5,635 nt of DNA from Bacteroidales bacterium UBA1458 (GTDB taxonomy: Bacteria; Bacteroidota; Bacteroidia; Bacteroidales; VadinHA17), in contig DCSU01000112.1 in the NCBI GenBank assembly GCA_002325785.1, forward strand, positions 1 to 5,635. The letters run 5' to 3'. The translations under genes and the position numbers were made by a program. Below the pieces are notes generated by a model. It made no database searches and was not told where the DNA came from. It saw only the letters and a list, made by a program, of their open reading frames with translations. This document shows positions 4,751 to 5,635 of the stretch, in pieces. The first letter of the stretch is position 1, and the number at the start of each line of letters is the position of its first letter.

Positions 4751-5635
4751 TTATTTCCTTCCGTTGGTAATCTCTTCCTCAATGCCCATCCGGCCGATGC
4801 GGTAGAGACGGAAATCAACCCCCGTGTTGTCGAGAATGCGGTGGATACGGTCCTGCTGCGTGTCGGTGATGAATACCTGTCCGAACTCCCCTGAGCCCAC
4901 AAGCCTGATTATCTCCTCCACCCTGCTCTGGTCGAACTTATCGAAGATATCGTCAAGGAGCAATGCCGGGGCAAAACCGTTCATCCGGCTTATCAGACGG
5001 AACTTGGCCAGTTTGAGGGCCACGATGAATGATTTCTGCTGGCCCTGGCTTGCGGTGGTCTTTGCCGCGTGGTCATCGATAGTAAAGATCAGGTCATCAC
5101 GATGGATTCCCACTGTTGTATACTGCAGGGCAAAGTCCCTCTCCCTCGATGTGGAGAGCTGCTGCAGGTAGTCGCCCTCACTGCGGTGGGACCTGTATCT
5201 TATCCGGACCTGTTCGGCGCTGTCTGAAATCTTCTCATAGTATGACGAGAAGAGGGGCACCAGCTCTTCTGTGAGCTTTCTGCGAGCCTCGTAGATAACG
5301 TCTGTCTCTGCAGCCATCTGCTCATCATAGATATCAAGCATGCTGCCGGCATCACGCCCGCCGTCCCTCAGGATGCTATTTCTTTGTGTCAGGATCTTAT
5401 TAAAGCGCATATGTGCCTCAAGATAGGCAGGGTCATACTGGCTTATAATCATGTTGAGGAAGCGTCGGCGCTCCTCGCTGCCGCCGGTGATGAGAGTACT
5501 GTCAGCCGGTGAGAGCATCACCACGGGGTATCTGCCTACATGGTCAGACATCCGCTGGTATTCCTTACCGTTGAGACGGAAGACCTTCTGCTTCTGTTTC
5601 TGAAAGGCGCAGAAGAGCTCATCACTCTCCCCGAA
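4751..5635 (-). CDS. recF: DNA replication and repair protein RecF (5' end beyond the window)
   Basis: RecF is an SMC/ABC-type ATPase that binds gapped DNA and helps RecO/RecR load RecA. The frame is open to the right edge, so the first codons, including Walker A, are outside the window; 294 residues of an expected 360-370 are visible. The visible part begins FGESDELFCAFQKQKQKVF and continues through VVMLSPADSTLITGGSEERRRFLN, typical RecF arm sequence. It then has GIHRDDL (176-182), the ABC signature SQGQQKS (196-202), Walker B ALLLDD (224-229) followed by the D-loop region IFDKFDQSR, and VFITDTQQDR near the end. The ATG at 5549-5551 (RMSDHVG) is an internal Met, because homologous sequence continues upstream of it. 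The stop TAA at 4751-4753 is 4 bases before the DUF721 start, so the two are evidently one transcript. Confidence 0.96.
   Translation of the reverse strand, partial: FGESDELFCAFQKQKQKVFRLNGKEYQRMSDHVGRYPVVMLSPADSTLITGGSEERRRFLNMIISQYDPAYLEAHMRFNKILTQRNSILRDGGRDAGSMLDIYDEQMAAETDVIYEARRKLTEELVPLFSSYYEKISDSAEQVRIRYRSHRSEGDYLQQLSTSRERDFALQYTTVGIHRDDLIFTIDDHAAKTTASQGQQKSFIVALKLAKFRLISRMNGFAPALLLDDIFDKFDQSRVEEIIRLVGSGEFGQVFITDTQQDRIHRILDNTGVDFRLYRIGRMGIEEEITNGRK

Noticed and set aside
4747..4902. Upstream extension of the DUF721 frame, adding 52 residues
   Set aside because: It lies wholly over the end of recF in another frame and encodes Ser/Thr/Arg-rich sequence with no family similarity. ATG 4744-4746, just after the recF stop, explains the gene.
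5549..5551. ATG at 5549-5551 as the start of recF
   Set aside because: The frame continues to the window edge with typical RecF sequence (KVFRLNGKEYQRMSDHVG), so this Met is internal and the gene is cut by the window.

Overview
This window looks like chromosomal DNA from a Bacteroidota bacterium, probably of the Bacteroidales type. The evidence is lineage-typical gene content: two FKBP lipoproteins behind a DHH phosphoesterase, ndk divergent from them, and recF followed by a short DUF721 protein. There is also a match to the Bacteroidota -7 promoter element (TAnnTTTG), and start codons have A-rich leaders rather than clear Shine-Dalgarno sequences. Coding density is very high; the longest non-coding stretch is about 85 bases (2158-2242).

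Layout. Positions 1-95 form one almost unbroken inverted repeat. It holds the last codons of a rightward FKBP gene (ending at 32), a hairpin terminator, and the last codons of a leftward FKBP gene (starting its stop at 64). A leftward operon follows, read from right to left: a DHH/DHHA1 phosphoesterase (1117-2157), a GldI-like FKBP lipoprotein (620-1120, overlapping the previous gene by 4 bases) and a second FKBP lipoprotein (64-588). The short AT-rich divergent region 2158-2242 carries the likely promoter of this operon and a dyad. Rightward genes are ndk (2243-2662) and a 582-residue uncharacterised protein (2707-4455) that I read as carrying a transglutaminase-like Cys/His core. It meets, with no gap, the leftward pair recF (4751 to beyond the right edge) and a DUF721/DciA-like protein (4456-4746).

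How the genes relate. ndk (nucleotide balance) and the NrnA-like phosphoesterase (recycling of very short RNA or pAp) are nucleotide housekeeping. The two lipoproteins are envelope folding factors that are co-transcribed with the phosphoesterase. recF and DUF721 belong to replication and recombination. The 582-residue gene is the only product without a recognisable role.

The points most worth a second look are the 95-base inverted repeat at the left edge, where two convergent genes share their 3' ends and the terminator; the uncharacterised 582-residue protein with a putative catalytic Cys/His pair; the 14-base palindrome centred exactly on two abutting convergent stop codons; and the promoter evidence that moves the DHH start to a GTG at 2157. 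I saw no mobile element, CRISPR array, tRNA or rRNA. Nothing here convincingly amounts to a new multi-gene system.
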